Shown piece by piece: positions 1 to 9,497 of a stretch of DNA of 37,271 bases. Under the pieces are notes generated by a model. That model did not search any database and was not told where the DNA came from. It saw only the letters and a program-made list of their open reading frames with translations. The stretch comes from Tardiphaga sp. (GTDB taxonomy: Bacteria; Pseudomonadota; Alphaproteobacteria; Rhizobiales; Xanthobacteraceae). Position numbers and translations under genes: made by a program. Where the stretch lies: the NCBI GenBank assembly GCA_028290355.1, contig JAQGKA010000122.1, positions 1-37,271 on the forward strand. The letters are read 5' to 3'. Position 1 is the stretch's first letter; every line of letters begins with the position of its first letter.

Positions 1-100
1 TCATCGTCCCAGTCCGAGATTCCCCGCCACTCCAATTGGAGTGGCTGAGGTTCGCTCGCAGCTGACGCTGCTCCCGCCCCGGAATGACATTGCTGTGGCG

Positions 101-2569
101 CTACGCCGCCTGCGACGCGCGGTTGCCAAACTTGCGCAGCAGATCCTCGACTTCGGACGCGGGCCTGGCGGCGCTGAACAGAAAGCCCTGCACCTCGTTG
201 CAGCCTTCGGCGCGCAGCCAGTCGAGCTGATCGACGGTCTCGACGCCTTCCGCCGTGGTGGTGATGTTGAGGCTGCGGCCGAGGCCGGAGATCGCGCGCA
301 CGATCGCGACGCAATCCGGCCGGCCGACGAGGTCCTTCACGAAAGAGCGGTCGATCTTGATCTTGTCGAACGGAAAGCTGCGCAGATAGCTCAGGCTGGA
401 ATAGCCGGTGCCGAAATCGTCCATCGAGATGCGGACGCCCAGTGCGCGCAGCTGATGCAGGATCGCCAGATTGGCTTCGGTCTCGGCGAGAAACAGCGAC
501 TCGGTGATTTCCAGCTCCAGCCGTAGCGGCGACAGGCCGGAATAGGCCAGCGCGGCGATCACGATCTGCACGATGTTGCGGCTGCGGAACTGGACCGGCG
601 ACAGGTTGACCGCGATCTTGATATCCGACGGCCACTTCGCCGCCTCGGCGCAGGCTTTTCGCAGCACCCATTCGCCAAGCGTGACGATCAGGCCGATGTC
701 CTCGGCCACCGGGATGAAATCCGCCGGCGAGATCATGCCCTTGTCCGGATGCTTCCAGCGCAGCAGCGCCTCGAAGCCGGTGATGCGGTCGGCGGCAAGA
801 TCGACCAGCGGCTGGTAGTGCAGTTCGAATTCGCCATTGGCGAAGGCGCTGCGCAGGTCCAGTTCCATGTCGCGGCGCTTCTGCGCCTGGCGGTCCATCT
901 CGCGTTCGAAGAAGCGGTGCACGCCGCCGCCTTCGGATTTGGCGCGGTACAGCGCCATGTCGGCGTTGCGCATCAGCTCCTCGCTGGATTCGCCGTCGCC
1001 CGGCGACAGCGCAATGCCGATGCTGGCGCCGATCACCACTTCGATGCCGTCCATGTCATAGGGCACGCTGAGGATCTCGATCAGCCGCGCCGCGAAATCG
1101 TTGGCCTCGTTGGGCGAGACGTCCGATGCCAGCACGACGGCGAATTCGTCGCCGCCGAGCCGCGCCACCAGATTATTGCCGCGCACCTCGGCGCGCATCC
1201 GGCTGGCCACCATCTTCAGCAGCCGGTCGCCCATGGGATGGCCGAAGGAGTCGTTGACGTTCTTGAACAGGTCGAGATCGACGCACAGCACAGCGACGTG
1301 CTTGGTCGCGTCGTTGAGGTCGAGCGCCTGGCTCAGTCGCTCCTGATAGAAGACGCGGTTCGGCAATTCGGTGAGGCTGTCGTGATGCGCCATGTGCGCC
1401 ACCCGCGCCTCCGCCTTGCGGCGCTCGGTGATATCGACGATGGCCACCAGAAACCCGTCGCGCCCCTCGAACGTCACGCGGCGCCCGTAAGTCAGCACCT
1501 GGATCTCGCTGCCGTCGGCCTTCAGATGGCGCCAGTTGCGATCCGACTGATAGGCGTCGCCAAGCTGCTGCAGCGCCTTGGAGTGAATGTCCCATTCGTC
1601 CCGCGGCCAGATCTGCCTGAGCTGCATGCGCAGAAAGCTGGCACGGTCATAGCCGTAGTGCTGGACCGCAGCGTCGTTGACGCTGAGGAAGTCCATGGTG
1701 TCGGCGTCGAACACCCACATCGGCATCGGATTGCTGTCGAACAGCAGCCGGAACGAATCCTCCCGGCGCTTGATATCGGTGACGTCGGAGACTGTCAGCG
1801 AGATGAGATCGCCGAACGCGGTGGCGCTGAGCCGCAGGTTGCGGTCCTCGCTGTCGATCTCGAACTGGTCGCTGGCGCCGCTGGCGATCATCGACAGCAG
1901 CCATTGCCTGACGCCGGGCAGACACAGCGCATGCCCGCCGGCGCTGAGCCGGCGCCACTGCAGTTCGGTCGATGCCACCCTCAGCAGCCGCGACGCGCCC
2001 TGGTTGAGATGCACGATCTGGAAGTCGAACGCCTTGCTGGCAGAATCGCGGATTGCCGCCAGCGACACGATGCCTTCGTCGGTGGAGGAAAAGATCGCAT
2101 CGACCAGATTGTAGCGGGCGCCCTGCTCGTTGACATAGGCCCCGATCAGCCGGCCGCCCCAGCGCGACGAGGTCGGCAGCGCCAGGATGTCATAGGTGTG
2201 GACATGGCCGTCGCGGACGCAATGCGCCACCGACGTGTGCGGCCGGTTGGTCTGCAGCGCGCAGCTTGCGGCTTCCGCCAGCGCCACCGCACAATCCGGC
2301 GTCAGGGAATCGAGCGGAATGTCCCAGCGTTCATCGCCCAGCCATTGCTGAACGTAACGGCCACTGCGCGACACTTCGAGCGACGCGCCGTCGCCTTTCA
2401 GGAGAACGATGTGATCGGCCATCCGGCCGAGGCTGCCGAGCATCACCTCTTCGTAGCTGGGCAGCACTTGCCCGGGACGGAGCGCGGCGTGCCACTTGCG
2501 TTGCAGAGCGGGCATGTCGTCGAACAGCTTCGTGTCCAGTTGCCCGGATAATTTTCTGGCCGCGGTCAC
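101..2569 (-). CDS. PAS-GGDEF-EAL cyclic-di-GMP signalling protein
   Basis: This 822-residue cytoplasmic protein has a poorly recognisable sensory N-terminus (about 1-270), a PAS domain (about 275-385), a GGDEF diguanylate cyclase domain with intact GGDEF at 472-476, and an EAL phosphodiesterase domain with intact EAL at 600-602. The EAL domain also keeps the NLSP, ITES, DDFGTGYSS and EGVE motifs. Both catalytic signatures are complete, so synthesis and hydrolysis of cyclic di-GMP are both possible. The RxxD inhibitory site five residues before GGDEF reads RGNN and is probably not functional. The start is GTG with an AAAGGGA-type ribosome site about five bases upstream. No transmembrane segment is seen. 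A CtrA-like box with one mismatch lies about 50 bases upstream. The net enzymatic direction cannot be read from sequence. Confidence 0.95.
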   Translation of the reverse strand: MTAARKLSGQLDTKLFDDMPALQRKWHAALRPGQVLPSYEEVMLGSLGRMADHIVLLKGDGASLEVSRSGRYVQQWLGDERWDIPLDSLTPDCAVALAEAASCALQTNRPHTSVAHCVRDGHVHTYDILALPTSSRWGGRLIGAYVNEQGARYNLVDAIFSSTDEGIVSLAAIRDSASKAFDFQIVHLNQGASRLLRVASTELQWRRLSAGGHALCLPGVRQWLLSMIASGASDQFEIDSEDRNLRLSATAFGDLISLTVSDVTDIKRREDSFRLLFDSNPMPMWVFDADTMDFLSVNDAAVQHYGYDRASFLRMQLRQIWPRDEWDIHSKALQQLGDAYQSDRNWRHLKADGSEIQVLTYGRRVTFEGRDGFLVAIVDITERRKAEARVAHMAHHDSLTELPNRVFYQERLSQALDLNDATKHVAVLCVDLDLFKNVNDSFGHPMGDRLLKMVASRMRAEVRGNNLVARLGGDEFAVVLASDVSPNEANDFAARLIEILSVPYDMDGIEVVIGASIGIALSPGDGESSEELMRNADMALYRAKSEGGGVHRFFEREMDRQAQKRRDMELDLRSAFANGEFELHYQPLVDLAADRITGFEALLRWKHPDKGMISPADFIPVAEDIGLIVTLGEWVLRKACAEAAKWPSDIKIAVNLSPVQFRSRNIVQIVIAALAYSGLSPLRLELEITESLFLAETEANLAILHQLRALGVRISMDDFGTGYSSLSYLRSFPFDKIKIDRSFVKDLVGRPDCVAIVRAISGLGRSLNITTTAEGVETVDQLDWLRAEGCNEVQGFLFSAARPASEVEDLLRKFGNRASQAA

Positions 2570-2620
2570 GACGTCCCTTTCCGAATACTTGCGCTCGTAT
2601 CGGTATTCAGGTCATGCCCC

Positions 2621-2635
2621 TTAACGTGATGTAAA
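2621..2635. promoter_or_regulatory. CtrA-like box (one mismatch) upstream of GGDEF-EAL gene
   Basis: The sequence is TTAA, seven bases, then TAAA, one mismatch from the CtrA consensus TTAA-N7-TTAA. It lies about 50 bases upstream of the GGDEF-EAL start on the minus strand. Alone, a one-mismatch site is weak evidence. It is listed because perfect or near-perfect boxes also precede the PAS and PilZ genes. Confidence 0.35.
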
Positions 2636-2765
2636 CGTTCCGCCGATCTGGCGCGAAACCGCGCATTATGAATTTTTAAAGTCGCGCGATGGTTAGGGCG
2701 GATTCACAACCATGACAGCTGCGTGACGGTTGCCTCGCAATTGACGCTTGTTGTTCAGGGATGAT

Positions 2766-3812
2766 CTACGCGGCAGCCGCTGGCGGATTCTCGAAGTCCA
2801 GCACGATGCGACCTTCGATCTGACCGCGGCGCATGCGATCGAATACATCGTTGATGTTCTCGAGCGTGTCGGTCTTCACGGTCGCATGCACCTTGCCGTC
2901 GGCGGCGATGTCGAGCGATTCCTGAAGGTCGAGCCGCGTACCGACGATCGAACCGCGCACCGTGATGCCATTCAGTACAGTGTCGAAGATCGACAGCGGG
3001 AAGTCGCCTGGTGGCAAGCCGTTGAGAGAGACGGTGCCGCCGCGGCGGACCATCCCCATCGCCTGCTGGAACGCCTTGGGCGACACCGCAGTGACAAGCA
3101 CGCCCTGCGCGCCGCCGATTTCCTTCTTGATGAAGGCCGCCGGATCGGTTTTCAGCGCGTTCACGGTGAGCGCGGCGCCGAGCTTGCTAGCAAGCGCCAG
3201 CTTGGCGTCGTCGACATCGACAGCGACAACATTGAGTCCCATCGCCTTGGCATATTGCACGGCCATGTGGCCGAGCCCGCCGATGCCCGAAATCGCTACC
3301 CAGTCGCCGGGCTTGGTATCGGTGACCTTCAGACCCTTGTAGACGGTCACGCCCGCGCACAGGATCGGCGAAATCTCCACGAAGCCGACATTGGCCGGCA
3401 GGATGCCGACATAGTTCGGATCAGCCAGCACATATTCGGCGAAACTGCCGTTGACCGAATAGCCGGTGTTCTGCTGCTCTTCGCACAGCGTCTCCCACCC
3501 GCCCAGGCAATGCACACAGTGGCCACAGGCACTGTAAAGCCAGGGCACGCCGACACGATCGCCCTCCTTCACATGGGCGACGCCGCCTCCGACCGCGACG
3601 ACATGGCCGACGCCTTCGTGTCCGGGAATGAACGGCGGGTTCGGCTTGACCGGCCAGTCGCCCTCGGCGGCGTGAAGGTCAGTGTGGCAGACGCCGGTGG
3701 CAGCGATCTTGACGAGAATCTGCCCGGGGCCGGGCATCGGCACCGTGACTTCCTCGATGACGAGCGGCTTGCCGAACGCACGAACGACGGCCGCCTTCAT
3801 GGTCTTCTGCAT
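2766..3812 (-). CDS. adhP: zinc-dependent alcohol dehydrogenase, AdhP type
   Basis: This 348-residue medium-chain dehydrogenase interconverts primary alcohols and aldehydes with NAD. Catalytic zinc ligands are visible at C42 (GVCHTDL), H65 (GHEGVG) and C152. Structural zinc ligands are C96, C99, C102 and C110. The Rossmann glycine motif GIGGLG is at about 176-181. Length matches the AdhP family. The start ATG has AGGAA about eight bases upstream; a second ATG four codons in is possible. The gene follows the aldehyde dehydrogenase by 47 bases on the same strand, so the two are probably one operon that takes an alcohol through its aldehyde to an acid. The natural substrate is not evident. Confidence 0.93.
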   Translation of the reverse strand: MQKTMKAAVVRAFGKPLVIEEVTVPMPGPGQILVKIAATGVCHTDLHAAEGDWPVKPNPPFIPGHEGVGHVVAVGGGVAHVKEGDRVGVPWLYSACGHCVHCLGGWETLCEEQQNTGYSVNGSFAEYVLADPNYVGILPANVGFVEISPILCAGVTVYKGLKVTDTKPGDWVAISGIGGLGHMAVQYAKAMGLNVVAVDVDDAKLALASKLGAALTVNALKTDPAAFIKKEIGGAQGVLVTAVSPKAFQQAMGMVRRGGTVSLNGLPPGDFPLSIFDTVLNGITVRGSIVGTRLDLQESLDIAADGKVHATVKTDTLENINDVFDRMRRGQIEGRIVLDFENPPAAAA

Positions 3813-3859
3813 GATGTCATTCCTGTAACGGGAGGGGGCGGGAGGTTTGCGAACGCCGC

Positions 3860-5251
3860 TCAGAACGGTGCGTCGATATCGACGACGTCGATGAGCTTGT
3901 GGTTGACGAACTCCTTGATGCCCAATCCGAGCAACTCGCGGCCATAACCCGAGCGGCGAACACCGCCAAATGGCAGGTCCGCCTTCACCATGGTCGGGTG
4001 GTTCACGAACACCATGCCCGTGGAGATCTTCCTGGCCACCTCCACGCCATGCTTGGTATCGGACGTGAACACCGACCCACCGAGCCCGAACGGAGAATCG
4101 TTGGCGATGCGGACCGCGTCCGCCTCATCCTTGGCGCGGAACAGCATCGAGACCGGGCCGAAAAACTCCCAATGGCGTGCCGGATTGTCCTCACCGACCT
4201 CGGTGAGAATCGTCGGCTGCACGAAGCAGCCTTGATTGGGGACGTTCGGTCCCACCTCCGTCGCCGTTGCACCATGCGCGACCGCCTGGCGAATCTTGTC
4301 CTTGATCTCGTCGGCCGCGCCTTGCGACGACAGCGGCGCCAGCGTGGTGGCTGGATCGAACGGATCGCCTGCCCGCAATTCGGCGACGCCCTTGGTGTAG
4401 CGTTCGAGGAAGTCGTCATACACTTCATCGACGACAATCATCCGCTTGGAGGACACGCAGACCTGACCGCCGTTCCAGTGGCGACCGAACACGCCCCACT
4501 TGGCCGTCTTCTCCATGTCGGCATCGGCCAGCACGACGAATGCGTCGGCGCCGCCGAGCTCCATGGTCGACTTCTTCAACGCCTTGCCCGCCTGCGCGGC
4601 AATCACCGCGCCCGCGCCCTCGGACCCCGTGAGGGCAACACCGTGGACATGCGGGTCATTGAGGATGAGCTCGATCTGCGCGCGCGTGGCGAACAGGTTC
4701 TTGAAGGCGCCGTCCGGAAGGCCGGCATCGCGCATCAGTTTCTCGAACGCCTGGGCGCTCTGCGGAACGTTCGATGCGTGCTTGAGCAGCATCGTATTCC
4801 CCGCCGAAAGCTGCGGCGCGATGATGCGGGCGATCTGGTAGTAAGGAAAATTCCACGGCTCGATGGCGAGCAGCACACCGAGCGGCTCGCACACCAGCGT
4901 CGCCTCGCCTTCTGCCGGATCGGCGACCGCCAGCGCCTCGGGCGCGAGCAGCTTCTCGGCATTTTTCGCATAGTACTCAAAGATCGCGGCCGACAGCTCG
5001 ACTTCGGCCTCCGCCTCGGACAGCAACTTGCCCATCTCAAGTGTCAGCAGTTTCGCGTAGGACGCGCGCTCCTTGCGCAAAATATTGGCCGCGCTCTGCA
5101 TGATCCGGGAGCGTTCGGCGAACGAAACGTCCTTCCAGGACAGAAACGCGCGGTGGGCATTGTCGATGGCCAGCCGGACTTCTGCGTCCGTGGCGTCGCG
5201 GAAGCTCTTCAGAACTTCGCCGGTATAGGGATTCCTGGTTTCATAGGTCAT
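3860..5251 (-). CDS. NAD(P)-dependent aldehyde dehydrogenase, succinate-semialdehyde type (Sad/YneI-like)
   Basis: This 463-residue aldehyde dehydrogenase oxidises an aldehyde to a carboxylate. Catalytic residues are visible: the oxyanion Asn N134 in EPWNFP, the general base E231 in MELGG, and the nucleophile C265 in GGQVCVSS. Length and the short N-terminus match the Sad/YneI succinate-semialdehyde dehydrogenase group, but that substrate is inferred from family resemblance only. The open frame extends 28 codons further upstream. I chose the internal ATG because a GAGAGAAAG ribosome site lies just before it and the family starts there. The alcohol dehydrogenase follows 47 bases downstream, suggesting a two-gene alcohol/aldehyde oxidation operon. 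Confidence 0.93.
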   Translation of the reverse strand: MTYETRNPYTGEVLKSFRDATDAEVRLAIDNAHRAFLSWKDVSFAERSRIMQSAANILRKERASYAKLLTLEMGKLLSEAEAEVELSAAIFEYYAKNAEKLLAPEALAVADPAEGEATLVCEPLGVLLAIEPWNFPYYQIARIIAPQLSAGNTMLLKHASNVPQSAQAFEKLMRDAGLPDGAFKNLFATRAQIELILNDPHVHGVALTGSEGAGAVIAAQAGKALKKSTMELGGADAFVVLADADMEKTAKWGVFGRHWNGGQVCVSSKRMIVVDEVYDDFLERYTKGVAELRAGDPFDPATTLAPLSSQGAADEIKDKIRQAVAHGATATEVGPNVPNQGCFVQPTILTEVGEDNPARHWEFFGPVSMLFRAKDEADAVRIANDSPFGLGGSVFTSDTKHGVEVARKISTGMVFVNHPTMVKADLPFGGVRRSGYGRELLGLGIKEFVNHKLIDVVDIDAPF

Positions 5252-5458
5252 GGCAGCTTTCTCTCGCAGGTTCCGGGCGGGGCCGATGTCGAGAGTATGG
5301 TCGTGCCCCGATCCAACGGAGATGACCTGCATCAATGTTCGTGCGCTGCGATCGCTTTTTCTGAAGAGAGTGTTGTGGATCGTGCGGGCTGGCTCGCTGG
5401 CGGGAACCTACCGAAATTCCGCAGTTAGAGCTTTTTTTGGATTGAGCCCACCCACCGT

Positions 5459-5562
5459 CCTCATGGTGAGGAGCGCGCCACTTGGCGCGCGTCTCGAACC
5501 ATGAAGCGTGTGTCGCCCATCCTTCGAGACGCGGTCGAAGGCGACCGCTCCTCAGGATGAGG
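5459..5562. repeat. intergenic palindromic repeat of the Bradyrhizobium/Rhodopseudomonas type
   Basis: About 104 bases bounded by CCTCATGGTGAGG and CTCAGGATGAGG, with an internal hairpin GCGCGCCACTTGGCGCGC and a TTCGAGACGC core. Elements with this CCTCATxxTGAGGAGC...CGTCTCGAA...TCCTCAGGATGAGG layout are, from memory, abundant between genes in this bacterial family. It fills most of the roughly 375-base gap between the aldehyde dehydrogenase and the next gene. The rest of that gap (5252-5458) shows no gene; any promoter there was not resolved. Confidence 0.8.
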
Positions 5563-5626
5563 AATCCTTGTGGAGAGGACGACTCATCTCAAAACGAAAA
5601 TGCTCTAAACCAGCGCGTTCCGGCGC

Positions 5627-6706
5627 CTAGCGCGCGACGACTTCGATTTCGCCGTCGACGCCGTTGACGACGTTGAACGGGCGCTCGAACACCTTGCCTT
5701 CGTTCTTGGCGATGGCGCGGTACTCGCCTTCCGACAGCACCACGCGCGGAAACGCGCCGATCGATTCCTTGATGACGTCGCCGGCCGGCGTGATCACCGA
5801 CCACGCGGTGTTGGCGAGCGCTTCGCCGCCCTTGTCGCTGACCAGCTTCAGCGTGATCACCGCGGCGCGATGGGTGATGATCACGTCGGTAAGCTTGCTG
5901 GCCTGAACGCGGATGTCGGAGCGCACCACCGAATTGGCGTCGCCGTAATTCGAGATGATGTAGTAGGTGCCTTCCTGCAGCAGCACGACGTCGCCGGCGG
6001 CGACGCTGGGCAGCAGCGGCGAACGCTCGCCGGCTTCGAACTGGCTGCCCTTGTAGATGCTGAACGAAATCTGGTTCTGCGGAATCTTCGAGGTGCCGAC
6101 GCGGCCTTCGATGCGCAGACCGCCGGCCGGCAGCACGAAGGATTCGCGATCGGTGTCGGACTTGATGGTCACCGGCCTGACGGCGCTGACCAGGCCCATC
6201 GCGACGTGAACCACATAGCTGCCCGGCGGCAGCACGATGTTCGGCGTCGCGCCGCGGTCCTCGCGGATCAGCTTGAACGCGCCGGTCTCGTCGGGCCGGT
6301 CGGAATACACCCGCCACACCAGCCCGCTATTGATCACCGGCATGTCCTTGCCGTAGCGCGCCGTCAGCGCCAGCACACCCTGTCCGGGGGCCGAAGGAGT
6401 TGCGGGCAGTGGCGACGGCACCGGCGGCGATACCGCGGCGACCGGAGGCTGCGTCAGTGGCGGCGGCAACAGAGGCGCGGATGCCGGGCCCGAGGGCGGC
6501 GCGAGGCTGATGGCCGGGCCGGATGGAACGTCCGGGATCGACCCCGGCGGAACCGGTGCCGGACGATCGCTAAAGAACTGCGCGAAGGCAGCGTTCGGCG
6601 CGGCCAGGGCCGACAGCAGGACCAGCACCAAGGCGCACGCCAAGCGTCCGCCCCGACCGGTTTTTGACAAGTCATGGCCCCGTGCAATCATCGCCATGCT
6701 TTTCAC
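5627..6706 (-). CDS. exported proline-rich protein of unknown function
   Basis: I do not recognise a characterised family. The 359-residue product starts with a signal peptide (about 15-42, hydrophobic ALVLVLLSALAA, cleavage near AFAQ). A proline-rich low-complexity stretch follows (about 50-105), typical of an envelope-spanning or flexible linker. The remaining 250 residues look beta-rich, with repeated short units containing phrases such as LPPGSYVVHVA, LQEGTYYIIS and LSEGEYRAIAK. These resemble carboxypeptidase-regulatory-like or Ig-like beta sandwiches. Three such (E/P)GxY units suggest a repeat architecture. Periplasmic or surface location is inferred. Internal ATGs at codons 4 and 6 are alternative starts. 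Confidence 0.8.
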   Translation of the reverse strand: MKSMAMIARGHDLSKTGRGGRLACALVLVLLSALAAPNAAFAQFFSDRPAPVPPGSIPDVPSGPAISLAPPSGPASAPLLPPPLTQPPVAAVSPPVPSPLPATPSAPGQGVLALTARYGKDMPVINSGLVWRVYSDRPDETGAFKLIREDRGATPNIVLPPGSYVVHVAMGLVSAVRPVTIKSDTDRESFVLPAGGLRIEGRVGTSKIPQNQISFSIYKGSQFEAGERSPLLPSVAAGDVVLLQEGTYYIISNYGDANSVVRSDIRVQASKLTDVIITHRAAVITLKLVSDKGGEALANTAWSVITPAGDVIKESIGAFPRVVLSEGEYRAIAKNEGKVFERPFNVVNGVDGEIEVVAR

Positions 6707-6917
6707 CGAAAACGCGGCAAATTCAAGCCTTGGGATGGTCCCTTACACAATCCCGCGAGCCGGCCCGAAAAGCCCCTCTGCCCGGCGTAGCGTCGCCATG
6801 CAGTCATAATTGCTGCCTACCCCGGATAAACGCGGCATAAATCGTGATTGTGGTACGATCTGGCGGGATCAGGCCACAGCGAATAAATTGGGCCAAGGCC
6901 GTCTGAGGAGTTTGTGG

Positions 6918-7964
6918 GTGCTGGACAGTTTGATGGGGCGCAGCCAGAACGGGGCGAATGGCCGCGACAAGCCGGGTCTCGGCAGCGTCCGCCGCCCGGT
7001 GATCGGGCTGGCCCTGGGCGGCGGCGCGGCGCGCGGCTTTGCCCATATCGGCGTGCTCCGAACCCTGCTGGCCCACGGCATCGTGCCCAACGTGGTGGTG
7101 GGAACCTCGATCGGCGCTGTGGTCGGCGGCTCCTATGCCGCGGGCCATCTCGACACGCTGGAGGAATGGGCGCGCAGCCTGCAGCCGCGCAACATCCTCA
7201 GCTATCTCGATATTCGCCTCAACGGTTCCGGCCTGATCGGCGGCAACAAGCTCGCCGCGCAACTCGAGGCTTCGCTCGGGCAGACCATCATCGAAGACCT
7301 GCCGCTGAAATTCGCCAGCGTCGCGACAGAAGTTCGCACCGGGCACGAGATCTGGCTGACCCACGGCCGGCTGGTCGATGCGATGCGGGCGTCCTACGCG
7401 CTGCCCGGCATCTTCTCGCCGGTGCTGGTGGGTGACCGCTGGCTGGTCGATGGCGCGCTGGTCAATCCGGTGCCGGTATCGGCGGCGCGCGCGCTCGGCG
7501 CCGAGATCGTGATCGCCGCCAATCTCAGCAACGACGTGTTCGGCCACAGCACCACGATCTTCGACCATGGCACCGGCCCGGATGCGGTCGAACCTATCAT
7601 CGAGGTTGAGCAGCCAAAGCGCGGTTTCGGCAAGTTCTTCTCGGCCGAACGCACCATGAAGCGGGAGTTCTTCGGCGGCGCCGGCCGCCCCGGCATCTCC
7701 TCAGTGATGGTCGATGCCTTCAACATCATGCAGGACCGCATCACCCGGGCGCGGCTGGCCGGCGATCCACCGGATCTGCTGATCGCGCCGCGCGTCGGCC
7801 AGATCGGGTGGTTCGATTTCCACCGCGCCGACGAAGTAATCGCCCATGGCGCGCGCGCCGCCGAGCGCGCCATCGAATCGATTCAGGAAGCGATCGAACT
7901 CCTGGCGCCGGAAGCCAGCAAATCGCCCGCGCCCATCATCGAACAGAAGCCGGTCACACCGTAA
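6918..7964 (+). CDS. patatin-like phospholipase (RssA/NTE type)
   Basis: This 348-residue serine lipid acyl hydrolase has the full patatin signature: oxyanion loop GGGAARG (34-40), nucleophile elbow GTSIG with S64, and the catalytic aspartate D178 in VDGALVNP. This is the Ser-Asp dyad of the family. No signal peptide is seen, so it probably acts on phospholipids or lysophospholipids from the cytoplasmic side. I chose the GTG at 6918 because GAGGAG lies seven bases upstream. The open frame extends to an ATG at 6810, but the extra 36 residues are unlike the family; an ATG at 6933 is also possible. It converges with the CBS-domain gene 12 bases away. Confidence 0.9.
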   Translation: MLDSLMGRSQNGANGRDKPGLGSVRRPVIGLALGGGAARGFAHIGVLRTLLAHGIVPNVVVGTSIGAVVGGSYAAGHLDTLEEWARSLQPRNILSYLDIRLNGSGLIGGNKLAAQLEASLGQTIIEDLPLKFASVATEVRTGHEIWLTHGRLVDAMRASYALPGIFSPVLVGDRWLVDGALVNPVPVSAARALGAEIVIAANLSNDVFGHSTTIFDHGTGPDAVEPIIEVEQPKRGFGKFFSAERTMKREFFGGAGRPGISSVMVDAFNIMQDRITRARLAGDPPDLLIAPRVGQIGWFDFHRADEVIAHGARAAERAIESIQEAIELLAPEASKSPAPIIEQKPVTP

Positions 7965-7976
7965 GGCGTACAGCCT

Positions 7977-8405
7977 TCAGGCCGTCGCGATGTAATCGCG
8001 CAGCGCTTCCTGCTCGGCCTCGAATTCCTTGACGCGCCATTTGACGACGTCGCCGATCGAGATCAGGCCGACGATCTTGTCGCCGTCGAGCACCGGCAGA
8101 TGCCGGAATTTTCCCGACGTCATTTTTTCCATGATGGCCGCGACGGTGTCCGACGGTTTGCAGTTGATCACCTTGTGCGTCATCACGTTGTGAACGGTCT
8201 CATCCAACGCCGCCGCGCCACGTTCGCCGATCACGCGTACAATGTCGCGTTCGGACAGGATGCCATCGATATGCTGGTCGGCGATTACCAGCACCGCGCC
8301 AATCCGCCGTTCCGACAGGAGCTTTACGGCCGCGGATAATTTTACGTCGGGTGTGACGCTGATGATCTGATGGCCTTTGGTATCGAGAATTGCACGTACC
8401 GTCAT
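7977..8405 (-). CDS. CBS-domain pair protein
   Basis: This 142-residue cytoplasmic protein consists of two CBS motifs (about 8-62 and 74-128), the adenosine-nucleotide-binding module of energy-sensing regulators. Typical CBS phrases are visible: GAVLVIADQHIDGILSERDI in the first, and FRHLPVLDGDKIVGLISIGD in the second. No other domain is attached, so it is a stand-alone Bateman module. The partner or target is unknown. The start is secure: AGGAGG lies about six bases before the ATG. The short C-terminal tail is acidic and helical. A role as an AMP/ATP- or NAD-responsive regulator is inferred from the family. Confidence 0.93.
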   Translation of the reverse strand: MTVRAILDTKGHQIISVTPDVKLSAAVKLLSERRIGAVLVIADQHIDGILSERDIVRVIGERGAAALDETVHNVMTHKVINCKPSDTVAAIMEKMTSGKFRHLPVLDGDKIVGLISIGDVVKWRVKEFEAEQEALRDYIATA

Positions 8406-8551
8406 TGTCGCCTCCTAGAGTCGGCCACGCCCTTGAGCAGGCGCGGTCTTTCATTCTTGGGTCGAGACATAGTGCAGCCGCAGGCGAAATTCGCCTGTCG
8501 AACTATAAAGATGGATGAATTCGGCCGGCCCCGCAAGGCGGCGATACCCGC

Positions 8552-9325
8552 TCAGTGCAGATCGGACACGTCAGGAGCCGATATCCCGGCGGCGGGACGG
8601 CCGGCGCGCGGGATGGGATCGAACACCGAGAACAGCAGCAAACCGGCGAAAAAACCGCCGATGTGGGCCTGCCAGGCAACGCTGGCGCCGTCGGCGCCGA
8701 TCGCAATCGAGCCGACGCCGAAGATGATGTTGACGCCGAACCAGACGGCGAGGAAGCCGAGCACGCGCGGATCGCGCAACGCACGCAACAGCGGCAGCGC
8801 CGGCACCCGGGCAGCCTCGTCGGCATCGCCGCGGTTGAACGACAGGAAACTGCCGCGCACGAAAGCAAAGCGGATCGCCGCCGCCATCGCGCCGGACACC
8901 GAGGCCGACGCGCCGATCATCGGCGCCAGCGCATGTTCATGGGTGACCAGATGCGCCGCGGCACCGCCGATCGCCGTCACCGCCATAAACAGAAAGAACC
9001 GGACGGCGCCGAAGCGGCGCGCCAGCGCGCTGCCGAACGGCAGCAGCCACAACACGTTGAAGCCGATATGGCTGAGATTGGCGTGCAGCAGCGAATAAGT
9101 GACAAAGCTCCAGATCTTGGCACCGGTGCCGCCGGGAAACGGCATCGTCAGCAGGGTCTGGTCGTAGCGCTTCGGAATGAAGCCGAACATCGCGATGACC
9201 AGGTCATCCAGATCCGGCGGCAGCAGCAGCCGCCCGACATGAATGACCGCCAGCAGCGCGACATAGGCCGTCAGGGCGCCCGGCAGGGTCAGGATCGGTT
9301 CGCGCGGGGGAACAGAGGAATCCAA
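8552..9325 (-). CDS. rhomboid-family intramembrane serine protease
   Basis: This 257-residue polytopic membrane protein has about six hydrophobic segments. Rhomboid landmarks are present: HANLSHIGFN (H86, N90 of the HxxxN oxyanion motif), a catalytic serine S140 in GASA, and the catalytic histidine H221 in WQAHIGG. The usual GxSG motif reads GASA here, so the glycine after the nucleophile is replaced by alanine. This could alter activity, though the Ser-His dyad is intact. It would cleave transmembrane substrates within the inner membrane; the substrate is unknown. It lies alone on the minus strand, divergent from the toxin-antitoxin operon. Confidence 0.88.
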   Translation of the reverse strand: MDSSVPPREPILTLPGALTAYVALLAVIHVGRLLLPPDLDDLVIAMFGFIPKRYDQTLLTMPFPGGTGAKIWSFVTYSLLHANLSHIGFNVLWLLPFGSALARRFGAVRFFLFMAVTAIGGAAAHLVTHEHALAPMIGASASVSGAMAAAIRFAFVRGSFLSFNRGDADEAARVPALPLLRALRDPRVLGFLAVWFGVNIIFGVGSIAIGADGASVAWQAHIGGFFAGLLLFSVFDPIPRAGRPAAGISAPDVSDLH

Positions 9326-9460
9326 GGGGTCAAAGGCCTGGTCAGCGGGCTCAAGCGAGCGATGGCCCCAAATAGGCGGCTTTGGCGGGGCGGCGCAAGC
9401 TCAGGATCGCCGCGGTCGGGCAAAAACGACAAGAGACTTGCCGGGATTTTCGAGGGGTCG

Positions 9461-9494
9461 TTGACGACCGCCGACATGTATCTTATAAAATACA
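9461..9494 (+). promoter_or_regulatory. sigma-70 promoter with overlapping inverted-repeat operator for the toxin-antitoxin operon
   Basis: A near-consensus promoter is visible: -35 TTGACG at 9461-9466, a 17-base spacer, and -10 TATAAA at 9484-9489. The -10 box sits inside an inverted repeat, TGTAT (9477-9481), eight bases, ATACA (9490-9494). Binding of the antitoxin there would block RNA polymerase, the usual autoregulation of such operons. The toxin ATG is at 9498, only nine bases after the -10 box. Transcription should therefore begin at or next to the start codon, giving a leaderless mRNA with no room for a ribosome site. Confidence 0.7.
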
Positions 9495-9497
9495 ACC

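Noticed and set aside
749-2551. 600-codon plus-strand open frame opposite the GGDEF-EAL gene
   Set aside because: It lies exactly antisense to a gene with intact GGDEF and EAL motifs, and its His/Ala/Arg/Gln-rich translation is typical of a GC-rich shadow frame.
5281-5400. possible sigma-54 promoter upstream of the aldehyde dehydrogenase
   Set aside because: The GC and TGC elements on the minus strand do not have the required spacing or the TGGCAC core.
2748-5428. long plus-strand frames (399 and 509 codons) opposite the dehydrogenase genes
   Set aside because: The minus strand encodes catalytic motifs of two known enzymes; the plus-strand products show no domain and have shadow-like composition.
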